Assembly: GCF_013302895.1 (NCBI RefSeq)
Contig: NZ_VJOK01000001.1
Location: 2,743,587-2,784,231, forward strand
DNA from: Streptomyces albus subsp. chlorinus
GTDB lineage: Bacteria; Actinomycetota; Actinomycetes; Streptomycetales; Streptomycetaceae
Reading direction: 5' to 3'
DNA length: 40,645 nucleotides
Below the pieces are notes generated by a model. That model was not told the origin of the DNA and did not search any database. It saw only the letters and a list, made by a program, of their open reading frames with translations. The position numbers were made by a program, and so were the translations under genes. Positions 8,128-17,140 of this stretch are shown here, piece after piece (position 1 is the first letter of the stretch; the number at the start of each line of letters is the position of its first letter).

Positions 8128-8430
8128 CTACTTCTTGCCGCCGCCCTTGCCGTCCTTGCCACCCTTGCCGTTGTCCCCGCCGGGACCCATGGTCTCGTAG
8201 ATCTCCTTGCACATCGGGCAGACCGGGTACTTCTTCGGGTCGCGACCCGGGACCCACACCTTCCCGCAGAGCGCGACGACGGGCGTCCCGTCCATCGCGC
8301 TCGCCATGATCTTGTCCTTCTGGACATAGTGGGCGAACCGCTCGTGGTCGCCGTCACCGTGCGACGTCTGCGGGGTCGGTTCGACGAGTGTGCCGGTGCC
8401 CGCCCCGCGCTCGGGCTCAAGAGTGCTCAT
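8128..8430 (-). CDS. DUF3039 domain-containing protein
   Basis: A 100-residue conserved actinobacterial protein of unknown function. It has the characteristic order MSTLEPERG, a short disordered segment, DGDHERFAHYVQKDKI, then ALCGKVWVPGRDPKKYPVCP with a CPMC pair, suggesting a small zinc-binding fold made by the Cys of ALCGK and of VCPMC. The tail is GGKDGKGGGKK. The ATG at 8430 is chosen because the family begins MSTLEPER; a TTG three codons upstream is less likely. It lies beside yqgE and murA in the same strand block, an arrangement that fits Streptomyces. Confidence 0.88.
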   Translation of the reverse strand: MSTLEPERGAGTGTLVEPTPQTSHGDGDHERFAHYVQKDKIMASAMDGTPVVALCGKVWVPGRDPKKYPVCPMCKEIYETMGPGGDNGKGGKDGKGGGKK

Positions 8431-8520
8431 GCGGTCCAAGGGTACTCATGCGGCGGGGACGCGTCAGTCATGGGCGGTGACCCGCGTCACCCCTTCGGGG
8501 TGCTCCGCCGGACCCGGTTC

Positions 8521-9609
8521 TCAGTTCAGGGAGGGGTCGTCGGGGTAGGTCGCGACCAGTGCCAACTCGCTGCGCTGCCTCCGCAGCACGGACCGCCACA
8601 GGCGCTCGGGCGCCGGGGACGACACGTCGCCGGGTTCCGATTCGACCACGTACCACGCGCCCTGCGACAGCTCCTTCTCCAGCTGCCCCGGCCCCCAGCC
8701 GGCGTACCCGGCGAAGATCCGCAGGGATCCCAGCTCGGCGGCGAGCAGCTCGGGCGGGGCCTCCAGGTCCACCAGGCCGATGGCGCCGTGCACCCGGCGC
8801 CAGCCGAGTGGACCGTCGGCGTCCAGCACGGTGCCCAGCTCAGCGGCCTCGTCGGCGGCCGACGACGCCTCGGCCCGCTCGGCCGATGTGCCGGCCGATG
8901 CCTCCGCTGTCTCCGCCGTCTCGTCGCCGGCCGCTCCGATGCCCTCGTCCCCGGCCGCTCCGGTGCCACCGGACGCCTGCCCTGCGGACCGGCCGGAGGC
9001 CGCATCGGCGGCCTTGCCCGCGTTCTTCCCGGATGCCCCGCCTTCCCCGGTTGCCCCGTCCTTCCCTGTTGCCCCGTCCTTCCCAGGTACCCCATCGCCG
9101 CCGACGGACGACCCGTCGGCAGCGGCGGACGCGTCGGCGGCACGGGAGGCATCGGCGGCGCCGGTACCGGGGGCGCCACCGGGCGTGCCGGTGGCGCCGG
9201 CCTCACCAGCAGGGTCGTTCGTACCAGCAGGGCCGTTCTTACCAACGGGGCCGTACTTACCGGCCGGGCGGGTCGTACCGGCAGAGCCGGGGATGCCGCT
9301 CGCGGCGGCGGGGCCCGGGGTGCCGCCGTCGGTGCGGTCGCCTCTGCCCGAGGGCACCACGGCGACGCCCAGGGCGGCGTCCAGCGAGACGGGCCCGCCC
9401 TGGAAGACGACGCCGGGTTCGCCCGCGAGCGCGGCCCACGGCTCCAGGATGTCCCCCACGTTCACCGGGGTGGGACGGTTGAGGACCACGCCCAGTGAGC
9501 CCGCCTCGTCGTGGTCGAGGAGGAGCACCACAGCGCGGTCGAAGTTCGGGTCGGCCAGCACCGGCGTGGCGACGAGAAGTCGCCCGGTGAGCGAGGACAC
9601 CTCGGTCAT
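8521..9609 (-). CDS. YqgE/AlgH family protein with a large collagen-like insert
   Basis: YqgE/AlgH proteins are compact (about 190 residues) with no settled biochemical role. Here the two halves are intact: residues 1-86 (MTEVSSLTGRLLVATPVLAD, LGVVLNRPTP, VFQGGPVSLDAALGV) and 265-362 (GPLGWRRVHGAIGLVDLEAP, RIFAGYAGWGPGQLE, ending ATYPDDPSLN). Between them lie about 178 extra residues rich in Gly, Ala, Asp and Lys, with runs of G-x-y triplets such as GKDGATGKDGATGEGG, giving 362 residues in all. The reading frame is open throughout. The start at 9609 has the family opening MTEVSSLTG. The gene is divergent from murA, about 220 bp away. Confidence 0.9.
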   Translation of the reverse strand: MTEVSSLTGRLLVATPVLADPNFDRAVVLLLDHDEAGSLGVVLNRPTPVNVGDILEPWAALAGEPGVVFQGGPVSLDAALGVAVVPSGRGDRTDGGTPGPAAASGIPGSAGTTRPAGKYGPVGKNGPAGTNDPAGEAGATGTPGGAPGTGAADASRAADASAAADGSSVGGDGVPGKDGATGKDGATGEGGASGKNAGKAADAASGRSAGQASGGTGAAGDEGIGAAGDETAETAEASAGTSAERAEASSAADEAAELGTVLDADGPLGWRRVHGAIGLVDLEAPPELLAAELGSLRIFAGYAGWGPGQLEKELSQGAWYVVESEPGDVSSPAPERLWRSVLRRQRSELALVATYPDDPSLN

Positions 9610-9826
9610 ACGCCAATGATCCCGCACCATCGGCGTCCGCGGGGACCCAATAGGCAGATCCGGGGCCAGGACTCGCGCCACAACACGGTACGCAATGGAC
9701 ATCTCACCCACCGTGTTATTGCCTACCTGTGACAGTCGCAGGCCCCCCTCGCGCTTGGGTCAGCACCGGACGGGGCCATTACGCTTGCCTGTTGTCCCAT
9801 CCCGTCTCGCGGAATCGCGGAGATCC

Positions 9827-11155
9827 ATGACCGACAGCCCAGCCGACGTACTCCTCGTCCACGGTGGCGCCCCGATCGAGGGCGAGATCCGTGTGCGGGG
9901 TGCGAAGAACCTCGTTCCCAAGGCCATGGTCGCCGCGCTGCTGGGCAGCGAGCCGAGCCGACTGCGCAACGTGCCGGACATCCGTGACGTACGCGTCGTC
10001 CGCGGCCTGCTCCAGCTGCACGGTGTCACGGTGCGCTCGGGGGACGAGTCCGGCGAGCTGGTGCTCGATCCGTCCCACGTGGAGAGCGCCAACGTCGCGG
10101 ACATCGACGCGCACGCGGGCTCCTCCAGGATCCCCATCCTCTTCTGCGGCCCGCTGCTGCACCGCCTCGGCCACGCCTTCATCCCCGGCCTGGGCGGCTG
10201 CGACATCGGCGGACGACCGGTGGACTTCCACTTCGACGTGCTGCGCAAGTTCGGCGCGACGATCGAGAAGCGGGCCGACGGGCAGTACCTCGAGGCGCCG
10301 CAGCGGCTGCGCGGCACCAAGATCCGGCTGCCCTACCCGTCGGTCGGTTCCACCGAGCAGGTGCTGCTGACCGCCGTGCTCGCGGACGGTGTCACCGAGC
10401 TGTCGAACGCCGCTGTCGAGCCGGAGATCGAGGACCTGATCTGCGTGCTCCAGAAGATGGGCGCGATCATCTCGATGGACACCGACCGGACGATCCGCAT
10501 CACCGGTGTGGACAAGCTCGGCGGCTACACCCACCGCGCGCTGCCGGACCGGCTGGAGGCGGCGTCCTGGGCGAGCGCGGCGCTGGCCACCGAGGGCAGC
10601 GTGTTCGTACGCGGCGCCGAGCAGCGCTCGATGATCACGTTCCTCAACACCTACCGCAAGGTCGGCGGCGCCTTCGAGATCGGCGACGAGGGCATCCGCT
10701 TCTGGCACCCGGGCGGGCCGCTCGACGCCATCGCCCTGGAGACGGACGTCCACCCCGGCTTCCAGACCGACTGGCAGCAGCCGCTGGTCGTCGCGCTGAC
10801 GCAGGCGTCGGGGCTGTCGATCGTGCACGAGACCGTGTACGAGTCGCGCCTCGGATTCACCTCCGCGCTCAACAAGATGGGGGCGCACATCCAGCTCTAC
10901 CGCGAGTGCCTGGGAGGGATGCCCTGCCGCTTCGGGCAGCGCAACTTCCTCCACTCGGCGGTGGTTTCCGGGCCCACCCGGCTCCAGGGCACCGACCTGG
11001 TCATCCCCGACCTGCGGGGCGGCTTCTCGTACCTGATCGCCGCGTTGGCCGCGCAGGGGACGTCGCGGGTGCACGGGATCGACCTCATCAACCGGGGGTA
11101 CGAGAACTTCCAGCAGAAGCTGGCGGATCTGGGGGCCAAGGTGGAGCGGCCCTGA
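9827..11155 (+). CDS. murA: UDP-N-acetylglucosamine 1-carboxyvinyltransferase MurA
   Basis: First committed step of peptidoglycan synthesis: adds enolpyruvyl from PEP to UDP-GlcNAc in the cytoplasm. The 442-residue protein matches the usual length. RGAKNLVPK holds the catalytic Lys27, and GGCDIGGRPVDFH holds Cys125 on the active-site loop, so the fosfomycin-target cysteine is present (some actinobacteria have Asp instead). GFQTDWQQP holds the Asp equivalent to E. coli Asp305. The ATG at 9827 follows GGAG. Divergent from yqgE. A second MurA paralogue is common in Streptomyces, so this need not be the only copy. Confidence 0.95.
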   Translation: MTDSPADVLLVHGGAPIEGEIRVRGAKNLVPKAMVAALLGSEPSRLRNVPDIRDVRVVRGLLQLHGVTVRSGDESGELVLDPSHVESANVADIDAHAGSSRIPILFCGPLLHRLGHAFIPGLGGCDIGGRPVDFHFDVLRKFGATIEKRADGQYLEAPQRLRGTKIRLPYPSVGSTEQVLLTAVLADGVTELSNAAVEPEIEDLICVLQKMGAIISMDTDRTIRITGVDKLGGYTHRALPDRLEAASWASAALATEGSVFVRGAEQRSMITFLNTYRKVGGAFEIGDEGIRFWHPGGPLDAIALETDVHPGFQTDWQQPLVVALTQASGLSIVHETVYESRLGFTSALNKMGAHIQLYRECLGGMPCRFGQRNFLHSAVVSGPTRLQGTDLVIPDLRGGFSYLIAALAAQGTSRVHGIDLINRGYENFQQKLADLGAKVERP

Positions 11156-11619
11156 CGCGGGGCTCTGTCTCGTCTTCACCCCACCCACCCCTTCGGGCCC
11201 CAGCGGGCCCCAGCGAGGGCGAGGCCCTTCGGCTGTCCCGCCGCTGACCGTTGCGGTGGCCCTCCCCCGCCCGCCCACCCGTGCCGGCTCCCCCACGGGT
11301 GGGCGGGCGAGCGGCCGGCCCCAGGATGACGACGCCGGCGCCACCGGCACCGAACCCCCTGGCGGAGCAGCCCCGCAGCGGGCGCCCGCCCCCGAGGCCC
11401 CGCGGCCCTCCCAGCGGGGCCGGTCCGCCTTCAGCTCGACCCCGGAGCCGCACACCGACTGCGGCCGGGCGAGCCCCCGAAGAACGTCGCGACCCGTACC
11501 GTCGCCCCCTCCCCCGTGGCATCGTCGGTGACGACACCCGGCAGCCCGTTCATGACGGCTGTGATGATCGACCCCCGCGCCGGACGCGTCCTGCCCGAGG
11601 GCGAGCGCCGCATCCTCGA

Positions 11620-11795
11620 CGAGTAGACCTGGAAGACGGCCCTGCCGATGTCGCGCCGCTTGGCGGGGATCGCGGTGACGTCCTCGCCGTCCATGAGGAG
11701 TTCCCCGAAGTCGGCGGCCCCGAATCCGGCGACGAGACGCGGCGCGGTGGTCCTGCCGCAACCGGACGTGCCCAAGTCGAGGGCTTGGACGGCGC
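11620..11795 (-). pseudogene. Remnant of an ABC importer ATP-binding protein
   Basis: On the minus strand one frame reads AVQALDL then GTSGCGRTTAPRLVAGF, LLMDGEDVTAIPAKRRDIG and VFQVY. This is the N-terminal part of an ABC ATPase (Walker A GTSGCGRTT, Q-loop VFQ) of the spermidine/putrescine or phosphonate importer type. About ten residues normally present between the AVxxxxL strand and Walker A are absent, and nothing after VFQ resembles the family, so signature and Walker B are missing. No usable start is seen. It is a deletion remnant. Confidence 0.75.
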
Positions 11796-11819
11796 GGTCC
11801 CGGCTTGCGCTCGGCGGCG

Positions 11820-11900
11820 GTGTGGAAAGCGCCCTGGCTGCTGCCGCCGGGGTCCTCGTTGTGCACCTCGACGCCGTGCTTCTTCTCGAAGCGGCCGGCA
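11820..11900 (-). pseudogene. Fragment of an ABC importer substrate-binding protein
   Basis: Just upstream of the ATPase remnant, another minus frame reads RFEKKHGVEVHNEDPGGSSQ. This resembles the start of the first domain of periplasmic binding proteins (FEKKxGVxV). It is only about 25 codons and out of frame with the ATPase fragment. I infer that a deletion joined pieces of a binding-protein gene and an ATPase gene. The rest of 11156-12244 shows no convincing gene. Confidence 0.45.
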
Positions 11901-12244
11901 GGCGGTGACGGGGGGCGGCTGCCGCTGTGGCAGCTCCTACGGCGGCGACGGCCTGCCTTCACTCTGCCTTCGCGTTGTCACTCCTGGGGTTCACCGCTCG
12001 CCACCTGTATGGACAAGCTCGGCCCCAGTGAACGCAGGCGAGCCGACAGCACCCACCCTGTGGAGCAGGGTCCGGTCCACGAGCCGCTCAAGCCTCCAGC
12101 TAGAAGCGCTACTTGCGAACAGGGCCAGCGCTGCTGGCCCTGGTTGCGCCCTCTGACGCCGGTTGCCGATGTGCACGCCACTGCGCACAGATGGCATGAT
12201 CGGACCGAGCCCCCGCCGCAGCCGAACACCGAGGAGCCGCCCCC

Positions 12245-12994
12245 ATGCCCGAGCCCCGGCGTCATGAGCGGATCGCCGACGAGCTGCGGCGCGCCATCGC
12301 CGACGGGCGCTACCCGGTCGGGGCGACACTCCCCTCCGAGGCCGAACTCGCCGCCGCGCACGGCGCCTCCCGCGGCACCGTGCGGCAGGCCGTCTCCGCG
12401 CTGCTGGCCGAGGGCCTCATCGGCTCCCGGCAGGGCGCCCGCCGGGTCGTCCTGTCCACAACCCCCAGCCAGAGCTTCACCGAGCTGCGCAGCTTCGCCC
12501 AGTGGGCGCGGGCGGGCGGGCGCTCGGCGGGGGGACTCGTCCTGTCCTCCTCCTGGGACGTGGCGCACACGGACGAGGCCGGGCTGCTCCAGGTGCGGCG
12601 CGGCGCCCCCGTGCTGCGGGTGCTGCGGCTGCGCACCCTCGACGGGGAACCGGTGCTGCTGGAGCGCACGGTCTACCCGGAGTGGATCGGGCCCGCAGTC
12701 GAGGCGCTGCCCGACGACTGCGAGTCGGTCACCCAGCGGCTCTACGACGACACCGGGCTCGTCTTCGCGCACGGCGAGCACCACATCGACGCGGTGGCCG
12801 CCGGCACCGCCGACGCGGAACACCTGCGACTGCGCCGGGGCAGCCCGCTGCTGCGCGTCCGCCGTACGACGACGACCGCCGACGGCCGCCCCGTGGAGAC
12901 CTCCGACGACCGCTACCGCCCCGGCTCGGTCGTCTTCACCGTCCGCAATTCGACCCAGACCAATCCGCTGGCCCGCACCCGGACCGCCACCTGA
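12245..12994 (+). CDS. GntR/HutC family regulator with UTRA domain
   Basis: A 249-residue transcription factor. Residues 4-72 are a GntR winged helix (RIADELRRAIADGRYPVGAT, LPSEAELAAAHGASRGTVRQ as recognition helix, then GLIGSRQGARRVV). Residues about 80-235 are a UTRA ligand domain (LLQVRRGAPVLRVLRLRTLD, VLLERTVYP and RRTTTTADGRPVETSDDRYR). UTRA regulators sense small sugars, amino acids or phosphonates. It sits between the importer remnant and a HAD phosphatase, so it probably controlled a uptake-and-dephosphorylation set whose transporter is now lost. The ATG at 12245 is eight codons before the first conserved helix; no strong ribosome site is visible (GGAGCCGCCCCC). Confidence 0.88.
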   Translation: MPEPRRHERIADELRRAIADGRYPVGATLPSEAELAAAHGASRGTVRQAVSALLAEGLIGSRQGARRVVLSTTPSQSFTELRSFAQWARAGGRSAGGLVLSSSWDVAHTDEAGLLQVRRGAPVLRVLRLRTLDGEPVLLERTVYPEWIGPAVEALPDDCESVTQRLYDDTGLVFAHGEHHIDAVAAGTADAEHLRLRRGSPLLRVRRTTTTADGRPVETSDDRYRPGSVVFTVRNSTQTNPLARTRTAT

Positions 12995-13050
12995 ACCGCC
13001 ACACCGGGGCCTGTCCCCCCTTCCCGGTCACGCCGGGGCCGGGGGCCTGC

Positions 13051-13103
13051 CCCCCTTTTCCGGCCCCCGGCCCCCCGGTCCCCGGCGGGGCCGGAAAAGG
13101 GGG
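13051..13103 (+). terminator. 17-bp perfect hairpin after the GntR gene
   Basis: The left arm 13051-13067 and right arm 13087-13103 are exactly complementary (CCCCCTTTTCCGGCCCC and complement), with a 19-nt loop. It starts 57 bp after the GntR stop codon and should terminate that transcript. Confidence 0.75.
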
Positions 13104-13177
13104 CTGCGGGCGGGCCACTGGCGGCGTCGTGGAGCCGGCGCCACGGGCTCGTGGAGCCGGCGCCACGAGCTCCGTCG

Positions 13178-13342
13178 CAGCCGGGCCGCGAGGCCGCCGT
13201 GGCCGGGCCGCGCGACTCGTTGCCGCCGGGCCGCGGGGCTCGTTGCGGCCGAATCAGAGCGGCGCATCGCAGCCAGGCCGCGAGGCTGCCGTGGCCGAGC
13301 TGCGCGACTCATTGCGGCCAGGCCGCAGGGCTCGCTGCGGCC
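13178..13342. repeat. Two 73-bp direct repeats, 92 bp apart
   Basis: Copy A is 13178-13250 and copy B 13270-13342. Both run from CAGCC(G/A)GGCCGCGAGGC to GCTCG(T/C)TGCGGCC with a few substitutions. A shorter pair, GTGGAGCCGGCGCCACG, lies at about 13131 and 13150. The interval 12995-13496 between the GntR and HAD genes has no coding region; it holds the hairpin and these repeats. Confidence 0.7.
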
Positions 13343-13496
13343 TGGCCGCGAGGCACCCCGCGGCCGGGAGCCCGACCCGGGCCGACCCGGACCCGACCCG
13401 GACCCGCCCGGCGCCCGTCTCCTGCCCGTCCCCCGTCCGACACCGTGCTCATCCGAACCCTCCTCCTCCCCCACCCCCGAGAAGAGCGAGTCCGCA

Positions 13497-14156
13497 TTGC
13501 CCACCACCTTTCGGCCCGCCGCCCTGCTGTGCGACATGGACGGCACCCTCGTCGACACGGAACGCGACTGGCTGGCCACTCTCGCGGAGCTGCTGGCCGC
13601 CCACGGGGCCGCCGCCGGCGCCGCCGCGCTGGAGCCCCTCGCGGGGCTTCCGCTGGACCGGGCGGCCGCACTGGTCGCCGAGCGCACCGGACTCCCGGCT
13701 GACGAGGCCGCTGCCCTGCTGGGCGAGAGGTTCCTCGCGCGGGTACGGGCCGGTGTGACGGTGCAGCCCGGTGCGCTCCCGTTGCTGGAGGCCGCCCGGG
13801 AACTGGGTATCCCTGTGGCGCTTGTCACGGCGTCCGAGCGCGTCGTGGCCGATCTGGTGCTCGACACCTTGGGGCCGCACCGCTTCGCCTGCTCCGTGGC
13901 CCACGGGGAGACCCCGCGCGGCAAACCCCACCCGGACCCCTACCTCGCCGCCGCACGCCTGCTGGAGGTGCCCGCAGGGGCCTGTCTGGCCCTGGAGGAC
14001 ACTCCCACCGGCGCCGCCTCGGCCCTCGCGGCGGGCTGCCGCCTCGTCGCCGTCCCCACCGTCCCCGGCATCCCCGAGGGCCCGGACACCCGCCTCGTGC
14101 CCTCCCTGGCGGACGTCGACCTGACCCGGCTCCCCTTCGCACCGCCCCTCCCCTAG
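13497..14156 (+). CDS. HAD superfamily phosphatase (beta-phosphoglucomutase-like)
   Basis: A 219-residue HAD hydrolase that acts on small phosphorylated metabolites or phosphosugars in the cytoplasm. Motif I is LLCDMDGTLVDTE with nucleophile Asp and acid/base Asp. Motif II is VALVTASER with the Thr, motif III the Lys of PRGKPHPDPYL, and motif IV LALEDTPTGAASALAAG. A small helical cap lies between motifs I and II. The start is uncertain: TTG at 13497 gives LPTTFRPAALLCDMDG, and no ATG precedes the nucleophile in frame nearby. It is co-directional with the GntR gene but 500 bp away. The substrate is not predictable. Confidence 0.85.
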   Translation: MPTTFRPAALLCDMDGTLVDTERDWLATLAELLAAHGAAAGAAALEPLAGLPLDRAAALVAERTGLPADEAAALLGERFLARVRAGVTVQPGALPLLEAARELGIPVALVTASERVVADLVLDTLGPHRFACSVAHGETPRGKPHPDPYLAAARLLEVPAGACLALEDTPTGAASALAAGCRLVAVPTVPGIPEGPDTRLVPSLADVDLTRLPFAPPLP

Positions 14157-14279
14157 CCGGGACGCCAGGACCCGGGGCCCCAGGACCCGGGGCCCCAGGT
14201 CCGGGCCCCTGAGCCGGGGCGCCAGGGCCGGGCGGCGGCCAGGACCGGGGCCGACCGGCGGTGCCCGCACGGCACGCGA

Positions 14280-14310
14280 AAGGGCGGCCCCTCGCAGAGG
14301 GACCGCCCTT
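14280..14310 (-). terminator. Hairpin terminator of hup
   Basis: AAGGGCGG pairs with CCGCCCTT, continued by CCCTC/GAGGG after one mismatch. It lies about 20 bp downstream of the hup stop codon (minus strand) and may also catch HAD read-through from the other side. Confidence 0.8.
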
Positions 14311-14330
14311 GGCGTCGGTGATGCCGAGGC

Positions 14331-14612
14331 TTACTTGCCCTTCGCGGCTTCCTTGAGCTTGGAGCCCGCCGAAACCTTGACGCTGTACCCGGCCGGGATC
14401 TGGATGGGGTCGCCGGTCTGCGGGTTGCGGGCGGTGCGCGCGGCCCGGTGGGTGCGCTCGAAGGTGAGGAAGCCGGGGATGGTGACCTTCTCGTCGCCCT
14501 TGGCGACGACCTCGCCGACGGTCTCGGCGAACGCCGACAGGATCGCGTCGGCGTCCTTACGGGTCACCTCGGCCCGCTCGGACAGAGCGGCCACCAGCTC
14601 ACTGCGGTTCAT
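14331..14612 (-). CDS. hup: DNA-binding protein HU
   Basis: Nucleoid-associated protein, 93 residues. It has the full HU pattern: MNRSELVAALSERAEVTRKD, ADAILSAFAETVGEVVAKGD, KVTIPGFLTFERTHRAARTA, RNPQTGDPIQIPAGYSVKVS and GSKLKEAAKGK. There is no Lys/Ala-rich extended tail, so this is the short HupA type and not the long HupS type. It acts as a dimer that bends DNA. The ATG at 14612 is preceded by GGGAG. Its position between murA and malic enzyme fits the Streptomyces core. Confidence 0.95.
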   Translation of the reverse strand: MNRSELVAALSERAEVTRKDADAILSAFAETVGEVVAKGDEKVTIPGFLTFERTHRAARTARNPQTGDPIQIPAGYSVKVSAGSKLKEAAKGK

Positions 14613-15168
14613 AATTCGTACTCCCGTGTTCTTCTTGCCGATGAGGCGTGCCACGCGGCAAAGCCGCATATCAGTCAGAGCGAAGCCGATGCTGCCAGGG
14701 CCCTACGACAGTCCCCGGACCCGGGTCCGCCTTCGCGCCCGCGCGCCCCGTGGGGTAACCCCCTGGACAAGGTCCTCGACGGGGTTGCCCCCTCGGACGA
14801 AGTCCTGGGGATGCATCCTGCCCCTACCTGCGGCGGGAAAGCCAATCCGCGCCGTGGCCGCTGGCTGCCCGCCACACTAGAGGCCCGCACGGGTGAACCC
14901 TCCCCCGACGCGCCGAGCCCCTCCCGGGGGCGTCCTGTACGCCCCCGGGTGTCCGGCAGCGCTGCCGGGGCCTCGCCCTGGGGCGCGGCCCCGGTCCTCG
15001 CGGCGTACCCGGCGGGCTGCCGGACCCTTCCAGGGTCTCCGCTCCCCCCTGTGACTCCCCGGCGATGCTGCCGGACCCTCACCGTCGGGCCGCGCGCCGT
15101 GGCGGCGGACCAGGAGAGTGCCGTGGCGGCAGTCCGGGGTGCCCTGCGGCAATCCAGGGTCGCGGGTC
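14613..15168. other. Gene-free interval between hup and malic enzyme
   Basis: About 555 bp with open frames only as GC-bias shadows. A small hairpin, GCGG-CAAAG-CCGC, lies at about 14656-14668 in the hup leader. Beyond that I see no coding region, RNA gene or strong promoter. Confidence 0.5.
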
Positions 15169-16620
15169 TCAGGGGTGGGTCGGTTCTGTTTCCGGGGCGG
15201 GGGCGCCGTGCAGGGCGCTCTTGCCGGTGGCCTGGACGGCGTCGCGTACGGCGCCGGCCACCGCGCCGGAGACCTTCTCGTTGAAGACGCTGGGAATGAT
15301 GTAGTTCGGGTTCAGCTCGTCCTCGCCGACGACGTCGGCGAGGGCCCGCGCCGCGGCCAGCATCATCGCGTCGTCCACCGTGACGGACTGCGCGTCCAGC
15401 AGGCCGCGGAAGACGCCGGGGAAGACCAGCACGTTGTTGATCTGGTTCGGGAAGTCGGAGCGGCCGGTCGCCACGACGGCCGCGGTCTCGCGGGCCGCCG
15501 CCGGGTCGACCTCGGGGTCGGGGTTGGCGAGCGCGAAGACGATGGCGCCGTCGGCCATCTTGGCGACGTCGCTGCCCTCCAGCACGTTGGGGGCGGAGAC
15601 GCCGATGAAGACGTCGGCGCCGACGACGACCTCCTTGAGGGTGCCGGTGTGGCCCTCGGGGTTGGTGTTGTCGGCGACCCACCGCATCGGCGAGTTCTCG
15701 TCGGCGTCCGCGACGTCCTTGCGGCCGGAGTGGACGACGCCGTGGATGTCGGCGACGACGGCGTGCTTGACGCCGGCCTCCAGCAGGAGTTTGAGGATGG
15801 CGGTGCCGGCGGCGCCGGCGCCCGACATCACGACGCGGATGTCCTCGATCCGCTTGTCGACGACGCGCAGCGCGTTGTAGAGCGCGGCGAGCACCACGAT
15901 GGCGGTGCCGTGCTGGTCGTCGTGGAAGACGGGGATGTCCACGGCCTCGCGCAGCCGTGCCTCGATCTCGAAGCAGCGGGGTGCGGAGATGTCCTCCAGG
16001 TTGATGCCGGCGAAGCCGGGGGCCAGGGCCTTGACGATCTCGACGATGGCGTCGGTGTCCTGGGTGTCCAGGCAGATGGGCCAGGCGTCGATGCCGGCGA
16101 AGCGCTTGAAGAGGGCGGCCTTGCCCTCCATGACGGGCAGGGCGGCCTTGGGGCCGATGTTGCCCAGGCCCAGGACGGCGGAGCCGTCGGTGACGACGGC
16201 GACGCTGTTGCGCTTGATCGTCAGGCGGCGGGCGTCCTCGGGGTGTTCGGCGATCTGCGTGCAGACGCGCGCGACGCCGGGGGTGTAGATCATCGAGAGG
16301 TCGTCGCGGTTGCGAATGGGGTGCTTGGACGACATCTCGATCTTGCCGCCGAGGTGCATCAGGAAGGTGCGGTCCGAGACCTTGCCGATGGTGACGCCCT
16401 CGATGGAGCGCAGTTCGTCCACGATCTCGTCGGCGTGGGCGGTCGAGCTGGCGGCGATCGTCACGTCGATCCGGAGCCGCTCGTGGCCGGACGCGGTGAC
16501 GTCGAGGCCGGTGACCGAGCCGCCGGACGACTCCACGACCGTGGTGAGCTGACTGACCGCCGTCCCGCCCGCGGGGACCTCCAGGCGGACCGTCATCGAG
16601 TAGGAGACGCTTGGCGCCAT
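15169..16620 (-). CDS. NAD-dependent malic enzyme with N-terminal ACT domain
   Basis: Oxidatively decarboxylates malate to pyruvate, linking the TCA cycle to gluconeogenesis and acetyl-CoA supply. The 483-residue protein has an N-terminal ACT regulatory domain (about 7-85, [20 protein letters not shown]), then the malic N-domain ([50 protein letters not shown]) and the NAD-binding domain ([24 protein letters not shown]). The metal-binding ED and DD pairs are present. The ATG at 16620 follows GAGGGAAG. The ACT domain suggests allosteric control by an amino acid. Divergent from the cold-shock gene. Confidence 0.93.
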   Translation of the reverse strand: MAPSVSYSMTVRLEVPAGGTAVSQLTTVVESSGGSVTGLDVTASGHERLRIDVTIAASSTAHADEIVDELRSIEGVTIGKVSDRTFLMHLGGKIEMSSKHPIRNRDDLSMIYTPGVARVCTQIAEHPEDARRLTIKRNSVAVVTDGSAVLGLGNIGPKAALPVMEGKAALFKRFAGIDAWPICLDTQDTDAIVEIVKALAPGFAGINLEDISAPRCFEIEARLREAVDIPVFHDDQHGTAIVVLAALYNALRVVDKRIEDIRVVMSGAGAAGTAILKLLLEAGVKHAVVADIHGVVHSGRKDVADADENSPMRWVADNTNPEGHTGTLKEVVVGADVFIGVSAPNVLEGSDVAKMADGAIVFALANPDPEVDPAAARETAAVVATGRSDFPNQINNVLVFPGVFRGLLDAQSVTVDDAMMLAAARALADVVGEDELNPNYIIPSVFNEKVSGAVAGAVRDAVQATGKSALHGAPAPETEPTHP

Positions 16621-16647
16621 TGCCGACTTCCCTCTGCTTTCCCTTGT

Positions 16648-16662
16648 CACGTGGTGCACGTG
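16648..16662. promoter_or_regulatory. Paired CACGTG boxes in the malic enzyme leader
   Basis: CACGTG-GTG-CACGTG: two identical palindromic hexamers three bases apart, 28 bp upstream of the malic enzyme start and downstream of its proposed promoter. A possible repressor or processing site; no factor can be named. Confidence 0.35.
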
Positions 16663-16681
16663 TCCGCCCGCGCGGCCGTGC

Positions 16682-16710
16682 TTTTTACGGCCAGCGGCGC
16701 GGCACGTCAA
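16682..16710 (-). promoter_or_regulatory. Promoter for malic enzyme
   Basis: On the minus strand TTGACG is followed after 17 bp by TAAAAA, close to the sigma-70/HrdB consensus, about 60 bp upstream of the start codon. Confidence 0.6.
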
Positions 16711-16841
16711 CAGATCGTCCCACCTACCCCCCGGTACGCGGTAACGCGTCCCTGGCTTCGGAAAGCGTATTCCACCATCCGAGAGGATGTCATCCGTGCG
16801 CAACCCCCCACTCCTTCGCAGGAAAACCGCCATCAATCTCC

Positions 16842-16869
16842 CTGAAACGGACTGAATCCGACCTAAGAT
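16842..16869 (+). promoter_or_regulatory. Promoter for the cold-shock gene
   Basis: CTGAAA, a 16-bp spacer, then TAAGAT, giving a start near 16876 and a leader of about 38 nt before the ATG. Confidence 0.5.
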
Positions 16870-16913
16870 CAGCCCGCACACTGCTTCATTGCACGAACTG
16901 GGAGACCCGCAAC

Positions 16914-17120
16914 ATGGCTCAGGGCACGGTCAAGTGGTTCAACGCCGAGAAGGGCTACGGCTTCATCGCTCAGGAGGGCGGCGGACCGGACGTCTTCGTG
17001 CACTACAGCTCGATCGACAGTGAGGGGTACCGCAGCTTGGAGGACGCCCAGCGCGTCGAGTTCGAGATCGCCCAGGGCCGCAAGGGGCCCCAGGCCGACG
17101 CGGTCCGTGTGGTCGGCTGA
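16914..17120 (+). CDS. CspA-type cold-shock protein
   Basis: A 68-residue single-stranded nucleic-acid-binding protein with an OB fold. RNP1 is KGYGFIAQ and RNP2 is VFVHYSSI, inside the standard opening [18 protein letters not shown] and ending ADAVRVVG. It acts as an RNA chaperone. The ATG at 16914 is preceded by GGGAG, and a very strong hairpin follows 22 bp after the stop, so the transcript is short and monocistronic. Divergent from malic enzyme. Confidence 0.95.
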   Translation: MAQGTVKWFNAEKGYGFIAQEGGGPDVFVHYSSIDSEGYRSLEDAQRVEFEIAQGRKGPQADAVRVVG

Positions 17121-17140
17121 CCGACCGGACGGTACGCAGA

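Noticed and set aside
9779..11962. 727-codon minus-strand frame across murA
   Set aside because: Shadow of murA; only its first part overlaps the importer remnant, in a different frame from the ATPase.
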